The notes under the pieces were generated by a model. That model ran no database searches, was not told the DNA's origin, and was given only the letters and a program-made list of their open reading frames with translations. From NCBI GenBank assembly GCA_949357655.1, contig CASHTG010000019.1, forward strand, positions 1,426,001 to 1,490,000: a stretch of DNA of 64,000 nucleotides. Direction: 5' to 3'. The first letter of the stretch is position 1. Each line of letters starts with the position of its first letter. Position numbers and translations under genes: made by a program. This document shows, piece by piece, positions 11,713 through 24,092 of the stretch. The stretch comes from Parascedosporium putredinis (taxonomy: Eukaryota > Ascomycota > Sordariomycetes > Microascales > Microascaceae).

Positions 11713-12980
11713 TGTCGTCTCGGAGCCAAGATGGGATGGCACTTTGGGCTGGATGTCGAGTATTGAGGTAGGAAGGAGATGGGAGGACCGGTTGTGAAGT
11801 GCTGGTTGGTTTGTAGGTTTGGAGGGAGGAAAGAAAAGGAAGAGCAGGGATGCCAAGGGCTGGCACCTTTGATCAAGAAGTCAAAAAGAGGGACAAGTGG
11901 GACAAGCAAGAAGGACAAAGAAATGAAGCGAAAGTGAGGGGAGATTAGATGCTCCTAACGACCGATAAGCTTTCAAAACGTATCTCGTGCACGCACTTGT
12001 ATTCCAAAATGATAAACAAGTCAAAGATGATCACAGTCCTTTCTCTGCTCAGGAACGTGATGCTGTGGGTTCAAGGTTGCGCACCTGGGAGGATGGCGAG
12101 TGGGCTAGGCTGTTTGGCTGTGTAGTGCGCTGGGTGTGCGGCGTGCTGTGTCGGAGGTGGGAGTGGATGAGGATGAGCTGCGTCATAGGCTGACAAGGGT
12201 GGACACGCTTGTGCCAGATTGGGATTGAGTGGTCGCTTTGTATCCCGAACCCATCAAACAAATCCCGGCCTCTGCCCGTCAATGGTCAATTTCTGCAGAG
12301 AAGCACAAAACAAAAGAGGATTCCCAGTGCTTGGTCGTATTAGGGTGCGGCTCCAGATCGGTGCTTGAGTGCTTGGACCAGAGGTCTCTCTTACGGAATA
12401 GTGGCTCTGGCGGGACCTGGTCGTGCGCATTTCCCCCTCGATATCAAGATTTAAAGTTGGTTGAGGAGACAGTATTGATACTCTCGAAAAACAAGCCTCA
12501 CGGCCCCGGACTAGCCAAGTCACCTCGCTTCACTAGCCTCGTGGACGGCCGACAAGGGCAGATAGTGTTAAAGTGTTAAAGGCTGGGCTCGCTCTTTTCG
12601 CAAGCAAGTACAGGTCAAGGGATTTGGTTTCTGCCCTTATTTCCTCCATCTTGATGGGTGAAGCAGCATTGAATATGAGACATTTTGACCAGCGCTTCTT
12701 TTGACGAGGGAGACATTATTCAACAAACATTCAAGTACCAGACACGACCCTCGGCACACATTAGCGGGGACCTGGTTGATCCTACTTCCCTTGGACACCT
12801 TCCGTCATTTGTTCCCCGCTGGTTGACGAGTAAAGTGGGGAGGGGCAGTTTCTTCAAGCGCCGGCCGGTTGAGCTCGGGGCTGTGCTGCACTGCGCTTGC
12901 GCTGGTCCTTTCCGTATCGATACTCGGGACTGTTCAATGTGTCTCATAGATTGATATGTTGCGCTGTGCTGCGTTGCTTG

Positions 12981-13030
12981 CTGGGTGCTGCTGGGTGCTG
13001 CTGGGTGCTGCTGGGTGCTGCTGGGTGCTG
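12981..13030. repeat. Decamer minisatellite, unit CTGGGTGCTG x5
   Basis: Five perfect head-to-tail copies of a 10-base unit cover exactly 50 bases. The flank on the right is an alternating purine-pyrimidine run (TGCTCGTGCGCGTGCGCGTG). A closely related decamer array occurs at 35371-35410. Confidence 0.95.
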
Positions 13031-14200
13031 TGCTCGTGCGCGTGCGCGTGTGCGCGATTCAATGTTTTAGTGTGGGGTCGGCCCTCTTTCATGAGCCGGC
13101 GGTCTTTGACTGGCCAAGTGCCTGGCTCGGCTATCCACAGTAGAGGAGAAACGAAAAAGAAGAAAAAGGAAGAAAAGAAAGATCCGAAGTTGGAGACGTA
13201 CGGTGATGGAACGTAGGTGGGGTGGGTGATCAAATTCACTTGGAAGCAGAACGAGGACTGGACAGATGCAAAGCGATCCGAACCTGGTTGAATGAGTCGA
13301 TCGTGAGATGGGAAAGAACTCATTGCTGCAGGGGAGCCTGGCCCGGGGCCTGGCATCAATCACCGCTCTGCTGACGCCTTCTTACTGGTCACTGGGGAGG
13401 ATTGGGCTCGATCAACAAGACTCCATCCCCGCCCGCCTTTCCCTGTTGTTTTTTTTTTCTTTTCTTTTTCTTTCTTCTTTTCTTTTTCCCCTTAGTGTTG
13501 GGGAGACTCTGGGCGGCACAGGCTCTATCGACCGAATCGTAGCGGGACCTAGAGATGGATCACCGTTGATGTACGAAGCAGGTGAGCAAGACCACGCCCA
13601 CGCGCAGTAGATGGCCAAGAGCCAAGAGCTAAGAGGCCAGGACCGGGAACAGGGCGGGGTGGCGTCCCCGCTGGCTGCTTGCGCTTGCCTGACCACGCTG
13701 GCAGTTGGTCCACGAACTTGGGCATTGGCAAGTGCTGGCCCCATCAAACACTGGCGTGAAACCGTTGTCCAGCGTTTCGAAAGGCCTCAACGGGGCATTT
13801 TAGGAACGGGTCTCGTGGAGACAATGTATGCGGATGTATGCACTTGCTTTCGCTCAGTTTGCTAGCCAATAGACATTCCGAAAGCCTTGACGTAGTCTCG
13901 TTAATCACACTCGCAACTTGTCCCCGTCCCCACCTTGCCCACGCGCTCACCTCGAAGAACCGTCTTTTGGAAAGGGATTCATTGGTATTGGAAGGGTGCC
14001 AGGGCGTGTGATGAGATCAACTGGTCTGCTCTATTGGTTACAGGCCAATTATTGTAATCTTGGTGCTTGGTCTGCTTCGTCTCCAGGGCACGGGCGGTCT
14101 ATTGATGGACCGTCCATTTTCCATCTCGTCCACCAGCAAACGCTCCGAGCTAAAGGGAATAGAGCCAGTCATAATCTGGACTGATCTGGACAGCGCAGGG

Positions 14201-14250
14201 TTGAAGGTGTTGAAGGTGTTGAAGGTGTCGAACGGGTTGAACGGGTTGAA
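14201..14250. repeat. Nonamer minisatellite, TTGAAGGTG / TTGAACGGG
   Basis: Three perfect copies of TTGAAGGTG are followed by the variants TCGAACGGG and TTGAACGGG and a partial unit. The array is intergenic. Translated, it gives short leucine/lysine or asparagine/glycine repeats with no gene context. Confidence 0.9.
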
Positions 14251-15184
14251 TTAATCGCCAGGCCAAGGCTTACAGTGCATAAAGTGGCCTAAACCGCCCT
14301 GAGATTAGCGTCAAAACTCGTCAAGCACAGCGCCTGAGAGCACCGCACAGGGACCACATAGTGACTTGACCCAATTTGTTCCTCGGTGCAGTGTTCAATG
14401 TTCCCCTTCCCCGTCGATTATTAGTAGGAGAATTAATTTCTAGTATTTCCAGGGTCCAGCCCCCACTATTCCTTTTGGAAGCCGCGCCCAAGGCTTCAAT
14501 CCAGATCCGTTTATCCCAACAACCTCAAAAGCAGGTGTCACCGACTCACCGATCACAGCAACCCCCAGACCTAAAGCCTTGGATATCTCGATCCAGCCCG
14601 ACCTTGACTGGTCTCTGCCCTCTTTATCCCTTCCTCTCCCAATCTCTCACCCATCTCTACCCCCTTCTCTTTCCCCCTTCCTTCCTATCCTCCCCAAGTT
14701 GGACAAACAGATTTAGGATTTCCTTTTGATGTGCAAAACCCTGGATGATCCTTGCTCTGGCCATTTCCCACCCTTATCTACTTGCCCACTTTCAGACCAC
14801 CAGAGGTCTGGATCCACTCACCATTAGTTTTCACTCTTGAACCCCTAAGACGGACTTCGCCCATTGTACCGGTCTGGTCTTGAAGGATCCTGTTGCAAGT
14901 TTCATTCCCTCTTTTATACCAGGAGGGAGGGGTTACCAACTGATTAGAAACCTCCACCCCCAGACCAAACCTTCATTACCGCCATAATCCTTCTCGGCCG
15001 TGGTCTGGGCTCAAGTGGTAGGCAGCAACGACAACGACCTTGGGGGAAATCTGATTTCCACTTCTAGGTTTGTCCTACCATCACAAGCCGACTTCGGTAC
15101 GGCATCTCTGACCTGACCCATATCTTCGCGGAGTCGGCCCAGGGTCGGTTTCCTCTTTCTTGGCCATCTCCCACCTCCTCTCAA

Positions 15185-16086
15185 ATGGCCACCGCCATGC
15201 AGCGTGTGGAACCATCGTCACTTCCGGGTGACCTCTGGAGTGCTCCAGGGCCATCCTCCACCCGGACGGTTCCCGACACCAAGGAGATAAGTGTGCCCAT
15301 GGAAGCAACCACAAATCTTTCTACCCTTCCGCCTGAACTACGCCGATCCATTCTGCTTTGCCTTATCGACCTTTGTCTGGATGCCCCTCGCTCAACGCAT
15401 TACACGTCACCAGGCCTTGCGCCCTACGCTTCCGTTTGCCAGGAGTGGCAAGACGTGATAGAACGCACCACCTTCTCCGAGATCTACCTTTGCCTGGATA
15501 GGCTCGACGATTTCGAGAGGTACGTTGTCGGTGTAAGGCGCTTTCGACTCCGGACCATTCTTTTGCATGTGCGGGCTCCCTCTTATCCTTGCGAGCCCTG
15601 CGTCCAAAAGGAAACGTTTGACGACAAGCTGCGCATCAACCGCGTCTTCACCAACACCCTCACTCGCCTGTTTGAACTCATGCACACCTGGTCGCGTGAC
15701 GAGGTGACCCCTCGGGGCCTTCGTCTGGACTTGACCGTCTCCAGCCCCAGCGACCTCCGAAACGTCAATTTGCAGCTGTGGCAAAAGCGCCGGTGGAACA
15801 ATCTGGATATCGGAGAACGGAGATTCGCCGATTCCGCCGTCGATTTCGTAGGTTCGGACGACTATCGTCCCATTGTCAACATCCTAAAGCCTGTCTACGT
15901 CATCACGTCCTTCGTGTCCGAGGGTCTTTATAGACGTGCCGTCATGCCAACGGCGTATTCCGAAATCATTGCCTCGTTGCCCAGTATCCGCGAGGCCCAT
16001 CTCAACATCATGAAGGACAGGCAGCCCCAAGTACGCAAGCGCTGCTTCACTCGTAAGTCTATGCCACCGCCGTAGTTTTGATCTGG

Positions 16087-16134
<48 letters not shown>

Positions 16135-17002
16135 AGGGGCAGGAGAGTAAGGGAGATGGTTCTTCATCAGGCTTTCTTTCCCTCACCCTCGTGTCTTTTC
16201 TTTGGTCTTTCTTTTAACCCCTTGCTCTCTGCATATGTGTCGAGGTGTCGTTTCGCGTGACTATTCCTGTGCTGACCATTACGAACCTTTCCGGGGTCTT
16301 TTGGGTGCCTGTAGATTTTGGTGATTTAATGGTGCGATGGCCACCATCGCTCGAAAAGCTCGTGATTAGGGGAACACACTGTCGAGTTGGAGACTCATTC
16401 CCCACGCCGGCATCGTAGAGGGCGACTCGGGGGACCACATCTCGCGCTGCCTCCGCGACTTCTCTGCCGGCCTCCGGTCTCTCTACATGGCCAATCTTGT
16501 CAGCATCAGGGCCTACCTTGATCCCCTTTGGCCCGAGAACGAGGACGATCGCGGCATCATCCCTGCCAAGCCTCCCGGCCTCCCAAGATGTCGCGTCCTT
16601 GAGACTGTCGACTTGACATACTCGTCTCTCCTGTACAAAATCGATTGGTACAGTGAGAACCCAGACTTCAACTATCACTGCAAAGTGAATGAGTTTCGTC
16701 AGAGCCTGGCCCTTGCCGCCGCCCGTTTCGCCATCCACATGCCGGCCCTCCAGTCATTTACCCTGACCCAGCGTCCCATGATGTGGGCCGGCCGCCATCG
16801 CCTACAATACACTGTCGAGGAGAAGAAGGCCGTGTTACTCATTTCAAGCTCTTTTGACTTTGAGCCGGCCCGCTTCGTCATTGACGCGTGGACTGTGGTT
16901 GCCAAGAAGTGCGCGAACAAGCCGCTTGTGGTCAGGACGGAGAGGTTGGTGTCCTGCAAGCCTGACGGAAACCAGCCCATGATCCCGCCGGCTACGTTTT
17001 AA
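15185..17002 (+). CDS. F-box-like protein
   Basis: Exons 15185..16052 and 16315..17002 join as ...RKRCFT-HFGDLMVRWPP and give about 518 residues. Near residues 46-62 the segment LSTLPPELRRSILLCL resembles a degenerate F-box, which recruits targets to SCF ubiquitin ligases through Skp1. The rest lacks classic repeats but contains WQDVIERTTFSEIYL and, late in the protein, ALAAARFAIHMPALQSFTL, typical of fungal F-box-like families with divergent leucine-rich C-termini. One frame shift is needed at AGGGGAAC (about 16367-16374). Before it the frame reads PSLEKLVIRG; after it SSWRLIPHAGIVEGDSGDHI. The intron holds a long GA microsatellite. Family assignment is moderate. The partner and substrate cannot be told from the sequence. 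Confidence 0.65.
16092..16133. repeat. (AG)21 microsatellite in an intron
   Basis: A perfect run of 21 AG dinucleotides lies inside the intron of the F-box-like gene (16053..16314), purine on the sense strand. Confidence 0.95.
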
Positions 17003-18061
17003 CGTGCTTAGCTCTCTATTGTGGGGTGTAAGGGAGTGTGAGGGGCAGGGGTTGGGATAACTTTCATCCTTGTGGCGTTTGGCATGGCATACCATCATCA
17101 TGGTCTCTTTTTTCTTTTCTTTTTCCTTCTCATACCTTTTTTTTCCCTCTTTTCTTTCATATTCTTCCCCTTCTCCCCTTTTTTCCGTGCTGGATATCTT
17201 GAGATGTGTTGAGCATGGGGGAACGAGACGAGATGACGGACCTATTTTGAACCAGGCAGGCATACCACTTCTCTCTCTCTCTCTCTCCTTTCTTTATTTT
17301 CTCTCTTTTCTTTTCTCCCTTGCTCCCTCATTTTCTTCTAGCCTATGTTTCCAGAGCATGATAAACACTTCAGGGCGTATACATAGAAGGGCCAATATTG
17401 GCCAAGGAGGCCTTTGGCATCGCACAAGTTTAAAGCTCTATTGCTAGTGCATAGAGAACGAAGATACGAAGAATGCATCAGGTATCAAGGTCAGATAGGG
17501 CCTTGGGAGGAGGCGATAATGCGTTGGCCAGATACAGCCAGGACGGAAGGCTACGCTGGCTACGCGGGGAACATTCAATTGCATCATAAATGAAAGACGA
17601 TAGTGCCTCAAGAATGCCAGTGTGTAATGTGTTCGGTAGAAGAGCTGTTGCGCCCGAGCAAACAGAGGCCATCATGTTCTCTTTTTTTCTGCGCACGTAG
17701 TGCTCGTCTCTCTTTGAGTCTTTAGGTGGTAAAGCATAGAAGATTGTATGCTTGTCCATGCATTGTCTTGTTCATCTATTCTCGATATTCCGCAAGATTG
17801 GGTTTTATTTTTCATGTTCCGAACTTGGAATCGGGTCGTATATATTCTAGAGGCTCGCTTCTAGATAGTGTGTGGCATACAACCGTGACACGCATACATG
17901 GAGGGAAGCAAAAGCCTTTGAACGCCAACAGGATACTTGCAAACATTGGAGAAAACATGACGGGAGAAGATGAAAACGGGCAGGGCTCAACTAAAATCGG
18001 TACAATGGAAGAAAAGAATGAGAGGGAGAAGGGGTGGGAACGGGCCGTGGCTGATCCCAGG
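17003..18061. other. Convergent intergenic spacer
   Basis: No supported gene. It lies between the ends of the F-box-like and SET genes. Strongly C/T-rich tracts at 17107-17185 and 17265-17335 (including short CT repeats) follow the F-box stop and are probably 3' untranslated sequence. Confidence 0.55.
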
Positions 18062-19723
18062 CTACGCTACCGGCTCCGGCTGCGGTTCGGGCTCATGCTC
18101 GGCCCTGGCCTCGGCCTCGGGGGTAGCTTCCACGGTCGGGGTAGGGTCGGTGGCGGCCTCGACGACGGCCTCGTCAATCTCCTTTTTCTTGGCGGCGTCG
18201 AGGGGTTTCCAGTTCATGCGCTTGCGGGTCCGCCAGAGCCAGCTCCAGTGTTCCCAAGGGTCGTCGACGAGGGCCATCATGTCCTCGATGTCCTCGCCGG
18301 CCTCTTCGCGGAGCTGCATGACCTCTTCTTCGATGGCGCGGCGGGCGTAGCGGGCGGCGGTCCAGGCCTCGCCGACGCCGTTCCACTCGAGGGCGGCGTA
18401 GGCGTAGGCCTCGCCCATGAGGACGTGCATGCGCTCCTGCTCGAGGAGGCTGATGAGGAGCTCGGCGAGCTGCGGGGTGGCGGGGAGGAAGGGGTGCGGT
18501 CGGCGAGGGCGCGGCGGGCGAGGGTGATTTCGCGGAGGCGGGCGTCGGAGGAGGCGGTTTGGGCGTCGGAGACGGAGCAGACGGGGCAGCTGCAGGCGAA
18601 GCCCCAGGAACGTTTGAGGGCGGCGCGGCGCTTTTTGTAGGGGCGGAGGCCGCTGGGGGAGGGGGAAAGAGACAAGGTTAGATTGGAGGAGACTTTCTTT
18701 TGTTTTTCTGGGTTGGGACTTACTTGATGTATGAGACGGTGAGCTCTTCGCCGGGGTATATGGTTCGGAGCGCGGTGGCGTATTGGGTAAAGGTTTTGTA
18801 GTCCCACTGATAGCTTACGTTGGGTCGGCAGTCGTGGTTCATACGAGCAGCTGTTTATCAATGTCAGCACCGCAGGTTGTCTTCTTTCTCTCCCCGTTTT
18901 CCAAGATAAGCTGGAAGGGAAAGGTCAGGGTAACTTACTGTCTGGGAACAAGGCATAGAGCCCATTCGTGTTATCGTCGTCCACCTTGACCTCGAAAGCG
19001 TTGGTCACGAGCACCTTTTCCAACGCATGCACCACATCCTGCCTAGAGCCGTGCGTGGACATGTTTAGGACCCTGTCCCGCATGGCCGTAGGCAAGAGCT
19101 CGATGCCAAACGCCTGCAGGCGCATCACGTCCGTCCGCTCGAGGCTGTACACGGCGTTGTAGTCGACGAGCAGGCTCGCCGTCTCCGAGATGATGTTTTC
19201 CCCTTGAAAATCGTTTCCGTCGCCACGACGCCAAACTCCTTGCCCGGGATGGGCACGACCTTGGCCTTGGGGTTGAAGGTGTTGAGCCCGACCCACCCAC
19301 CGGCCTTGGACACGGCCAGGTCCGGGTCGCGGAAGCCGGCGTACTTGAGCAGGTGGCGCGCGCGCTCGGCCTCGGTGAGCACGATGAGGCCGCGGTGCGG
19401 GCGCCGACGGCGGCGCTGTGGTATACGCAGAACTCGGTCGAGTCCGGGTCCGTGGCGTTTTGCAGCACGCATGGGCCGACGCGGTCCCATGCGACGGGGG
19501 CGTCCCGGTTCTTGAACTTGCGCGGGCGGGGCGGGGTCCTCGGCCCCGCCGTGTAGCGCGGGTCGAGGTCCTCGCTGGGGCAGGAGAGGAGGTGCGCCGC
19601 GTCTGAGTTGAGGATGGGCGGGTAGCAGTAGGCGCCGAGGTCTATGGACCTAGGGGAGCCCGTGGCCTCTGCGGCGGCCACGGCCGCAGACCAGGCGGCG
19701 AGGAGGGCGAGGTCAAGCTTCAT
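18062..19723 (-). CDS. SET-domain protein with an N-terminal signal peptide
   Basis: Exons 19723..18939, 18850..18724 and 18652..18062 give about 500 residues. The first 20 residues, MKLDLALLAAWSAAVAAAEA, form a classic secretory signal. The SET parts are in order: EFGVVATETIFKGENIISET, then ARMNHDCRPNVSYQWDY (the NHxCxPN catalytic motif, opening exon 2), PGEELTVSYI, and the post-SET cysteines WGFACSCPVC. This order matches SMYD/SET5-like lysine methyltransferases. The C-terminus is helical (GEAYAYAALEWNGVGEAWTA) and ends in a Pro/Glu-rich tail. Frame shifts are needed near 19393 (before RGLIVLTEAERARHLL), near 19200 (GGGGAAAAC, after TIFKG) and near 18497 (before HPFLPATPQLAELL). A secretory SET protein would act away from histones, for example on extracellular or lumenal substrates, but this is inference. 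Confidence 0.85.
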
Positions 19724-22700
19724 AGGTATAGAGTGGGAGAGTAAGAGGGACGGCTGTGTTGACCCACTTGGCTAGCCTCCAATCCGACGAAGCTGCGCAC
19801 AAGGCTCTCTCAGGGACTGGGCAGCGCAGGGGAAAGGAATAGAATTGGAACCAAGGGGAGGATTGGGAAGAAGAAGAAGAAGAAGAAGAAGAGAGGAATA
19901 AGCTAGGAGACTGCCTGAGCACGAATCGCAAAGTTGTTGCTTGGGACGGGACGACCCTTTGCTACGTTGATACTATTGGATACTATGACTTGCATTCGCG
20001 GGAAAGCGATATAGGGAGATCCTAAAGCTGAAGAACGGGGACAGGTTTGCAAGGGAGACGGAAAAAGAGGGAATAGAAAAGAAAGAAAGAAAGCAAGAAC
20101 CGGGAGCTCAAAGCTGTCGCGAGGCTATTCTAGCAAAATGTGGAGAGACAACGATCGCGAAGAGAGAGAGAGGGGCCTCGCGTAGTCTTGTCGCTTCCAC
20201 TCGTTGGTGTCCCAAAGGGGACAGTTCTACAACTTACACGGGGCGGGAGTACCAGGAAAGGAAACCCCAGCGTATTCTTTCTCACTTTCTGGCCATTGGT
20301 CTTCTTTGGGATACCGCAGCCGCAGCAGTCATCGGGAAAAATCAGGGCAACGCATGCTCCAAGGGAGAAAATGTCTGGGCGTATTGCAAGACGAACCATG
20401 CTGAAGTGACCAAGCAACTTCAAACGAAAAAAGGACCAGGGTGCTCTTGCATCACGCAAGGGCCCCCTCCGCATGGTCGAACCAATAAGAATCGGCTCAA
20501 AGGGGTAAAAAGAAGGGGGATATGCTTCTGAGGCCAAGCCCTTTCGTTTTGAAAGGATCCATGGATCTATGGATGGATGCCGGTCACCCCTAGGCTAGAG
20601 AAGCCTTGTAAATGCAGTCAAGAGGGGAATTGGGGTGTTAAGGTAGCGGGAGTAGCTTTGCCGCCGCTAAAAAGAGCCTCTCCCCGCTTCTCCTCCGCCG
20701 TCCTGCTTATCAGTTGCGGGTGGATGCATCCATGGGTGAGAGATGCAGAGGCATCTTGGAAGCCAATTCCGGGCTTCGCGGCAAATCGCAGCAAGCTCTC
20801 ACCGTGCCCGTGTCCCGCTGCATCATCTCTCCCAAGGCCAGACACATGTGGCTCCAGCCAAGCTGGCTCCGCGTGGGCGGGAAAGAGGAGAGAGGGGAAC
20901 GCGTAACCGTTAATATCGCGGCCAGATATGAAAAAGCTTGGGGTAAGCGGCACGGAGGGATGGAACTCTCTGCCCCAAATTCCCGCCCGATGCCGAAGAC
21001 TGGTACGCAACACATGGCCTCGCTCGATGCCGTCTTCTTTTCTCCTCTCTCTATCTCTCTCTCTCTATCTCTCTCTGCTTTCTGCCCTTTTATTTCCTTT
21101 TTAATGCATTTTCTTTCCCTCCCTCTCGAGCCTCTCTTTTGCCCTTTTCATTTCAAGTTGTCCGAAATAATGATAAGAGGCCCTTGGCGTGTCCCGTCCC
21201 AAATGGGGAAGCCATGCAAGCTGATGCAGAAGGACGATGTGACACACTGGACGGCCCAAGTTTGAACTAGATTCGAGGATATAAAACTAGACATTAACCT
21301 GTAGGTTATAGTGGGATATAGGAAGGCGGTGGCGGCGGGGACGATTCGATCTTCCTGGATAAATATATGATTTTCGCGTCTCAGAATCTGGGGGATGCTA
21401 AGACTAAGAGCGGGTGACCCGTTAACTAAACGTGGACGGAAGCCTCACCAATGCAGTGGAATCCCCTCAAACTTATTCCTTGGGGCACCAGCAGACCAGG
21501 TACAGTAGATCAACCCAGCAGTAATGAAGAGATCCATTGGATCGTTCGGACCTGGGTGCCCAGATATCCACTTATGTCTCCATCATGTTTGTCCCGAAAA
21601 GCTTCTTTTTCGCTCGCCACAGCGGACAGACCACTGCCGAACCTGTGGTTGGTGTCGCCTTCAAATTTGGTGTCTCCGGACTGGGCCTGAGAAACGAACA
21701 CGGGGCTTTTCCACATTCTTTGACAGGTCCAGGGCTCCTGTAACAATGGCCTGGCCATTGATGCAATGGATCGATCGATGGATCCATGGTGGATGGATCC
21801 ATTTGAACTCCTCTCTCCCCATCCGTCCCAGCCACCACCCACCCGTCCCCCTCACCTCCACGCGAGCCACTAACATGTTGTAGCTTCGTCTGATCTTTTT
21901 ACCCGACGACCTTATCGGCAACGCAACAGCCCTCGGTATTCGCCCCTCCACTCCATTACTTCTACACCTAGGCCTAGCCCTTATGCGGCCATGCTACAGT
22001 CTTATTGCGCATGCACCCATCAACCAGGGGCTAAGGAAAGCCCGTGGCTTCAATATGGATGCAAATAAGTGATACGAAATACCCGGAATTGCTACATTGA
22101 TGGGGAGGGGACATACTAACACAACCTCTATCCACCTCCCACCATCTGCACTTCCTCTGGTCAAAGCAAGACAAGGCAGTACCGAGTCCCCTCCATTAGG
22201 AAAAAAACCCTTGATTCAAGAAAACTGTACCAATGGATGCGGGTGCCACAGCTTACCCCTCATATCCGCTATACTCAGTCGCCTCATATTTCATCATATT
22301 TCATCTTGTCAGAATCCCCAGCCGAGCTTGGACAAAGACCGTATTGCCGAGTCGCGCCTCATGATGATATTTCTGTCCCTGACCCTTGGGACACCGTGCC
22401 ATTCACTTATACCCTGCCCGGACGGCACAGGGGTCACGGCCGGGGCTGGCTGGAAACTAAGCCGCACCTTGCACCCCACGAATCGCTCATATTTTCAAAG
22501 CATAACTTCTATCGGCCGGAGTCTACTGCCCAGAGTTTGACTGGTATAACATGAGGTATCATATGGTTCTGTCTTGGTATTAGCTAACTTACCTTCAGGT
22601 TTGGATGGGGAAGCAAGGTGTTCGCACGAGCGGCGATGCCAAAACACACCCAGAGCGAATACAAGTGAGCTGCTATTGCAAAAGGGTAGAAGCCTAATAT

Positions 22701-22813
22701 TATTGTCTAGAAGGCGTCTCCATCGCTGGGTGTAACTATATTCTTCCTTGAACTGGGCCCATCTGGACCCATCTGAATCGCTGTTTTGTCAAGAAGCAAA
22801 GGGGCAATATAGC
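19724..22813. other. Long gene-free spacer
   Basis: About 3.1 kb with no supported gene. It contains a GAA microsatellite at about 19867-19892 in the probable leader of the SET gene, a CT-rich tract at 21041-21076, and ATGGATCCAT-like palindromic clusters near 20560-20580 and 21765-21802. Several open frames exceed 100 codons but show no motif or splice logic. Confidence 0.55.
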
Positions 22814-23703
22814 TTAGCCTCGGGCTGTAGCCGCCTTTACGACTCTGCGTTTGAAGTCGGCCTCTTCTTTGGGATAGATGTAGAATACACTCTTGCCATC
22901 AGTCGACTTGCCGGGCTTGGGGGTGGAAGAAACAAAGTTGCGTACAACCTTGAGGACTCGTCGGGTAGCCCCGCACGTGAGCCTGATATCACGGGCATCG
23001 TGCAGAGACTCGAGCTTGTCCATAGACGAGGTGGACGGGGACATCACATCTCGTGGCCTGCGACCCGACCCACTCCCGCCCTTTCTACCCCGCCGGAGCT
23101 CCCCTTAGCCTTTCCCTTCCCTTTCCCTTGCCCTTGCCTTTACCCTTGCCTCTTCCTTTTCCTGGCCGGTTCTTCGAAGACCTGCTACCCCCGCTAGACG
23201 ACCCCTGGTCATCGCTATCCTCGAACCCAGAGGGCGGACCCGAGGGGAGTCATCTCCATTGAGCTCCCGGGGAAATTTGAATTTCTTGTCCTCCTCGGCT
23301 TTCTTCCTGTCCTCTTCGGCCTTGGCCTTTTCTGCGTCGCCGGCCTCTCGAATGAGGCTGATTTTGTCAAGCAGGATTTGGCCTTCTTCTCGAGTGAGAT
23401 ACTTGACGAGTTGCTATGCAAGGAAGCCAATAGTAAGCAATAATGTTCATAAAAACCAATCCGCTTGTTAGCTACGCCTACCTTTTCGCCTTCGATATGA
23501 CCCTCAACGATGGTGTCCATGAGCGAGTGTTTGAAAACTTGGAGCTGGGCCTTGCCTACGCTGCAGTCGTTGTCATCAATGACTTCCGCGAGCTTAGCCA
23601 GGCCCGCTTTCATCTCTTTGGCTTCCTCAGAGGGCAATTTGCCTAATGGGCCGGCAGCGGCGAGGACAGCCGTGAAGAGTGCGGCGAGCAACTGGAAACG
23701 CAT
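22814..23703 (-). CDS. Secreted small protein with Lys-Gly repeat, frame-broken
   Basis: I do not recognise the family. Exon 1 (23703..23482) encodes MRFQLLAALFTAVLAAAGPL, a clear signal peptide, then a helical acidic/basic region ending EGEK. Exon 2 starts at 23414 after a 67-base intron and reads QLVKYLTREEGQILLDKISL, then a charged coiled stretch (AKAEEDRKKAEEDKKFKF). After a shift near 23243 one frame gives SGPPSGFEDSDDQGSSSGG and a Gly-Lys array (about 23110-23165). After another shift near 23090 the original frame resumes with SGSGRRPRDVMSPSTSSMD and ends LKVVRNFVSSTPKPGKSTDG...KAATARG. Two or three frame corrections at G runs are needed, so the middle is tentative. Corrected length would be about 270 residues. 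A cell-wall or extracellular role is only a guess from the signal peptide and basic repeat. Confidence 0.6.
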
Positions 23704-24092
23704 CCTGGCGGTAAACGAGCGGTGCTAGTATGAGTGATAAAACTTTTGGATAGTAGCTGATTGAGAGAATGGCAAGGTCAGTCGAGCTAAGTTCTACTGA
23801 ATCTCCGAGTGTCTTGAGGATGGTTGTGAGACAAAAGGACTGAGTATCAAGAGCCTGTGGACTAGCACAGGAGGGATATGCTAGAGCCCCGTCATCTCAC
23901 GAGTGAGGCCGCCGACTATATTCGGAAGCGATAACCCATCAGCCCCGCCGATTAAGGTAGGTTCAGAGGAGGCACTTTCCGTGCCGGCCTTCTATGGAAG
24001 GAACGAAGTCGGCGGACATGCCAATCTTGCCTACAGCAAAAGCTTCGTCATAGGGGAGCACTAATCCCGTCCATGATCGCCTTGGGACAGAA
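23704..24092. other. Short intergenic spacer
   Basis: Nothing supported. It lies between two leftward genes and should hold the promoter of the secreted protein and the end of the hydrolase transcript. Confidence 0.55.

Larger units (their letters stand above)
11713..15184. other. Long gene-free spacer with two minisatellites
   Basis: About 3.5 kb between divergent genes with no supported coding region. It holds a decamer minisatellite (12981-13030), a nonamer minisatellite (14201-14250), an alternating GT/GC patch at about 13031-13052, and a C/T-rich leader near 14600-14700 upstream of the F-box gene. Open frames here, including one reading through the decamer, look like repeat translation rather than genes. 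Confidence 0.55.

Noticed and set aside
12934..13359. Leftward open frame with His/Gln/Ser repeats
   Set aside because: The repeats are simply the translation of the decamer minisatellite and the adjacent alternating GC stretch.
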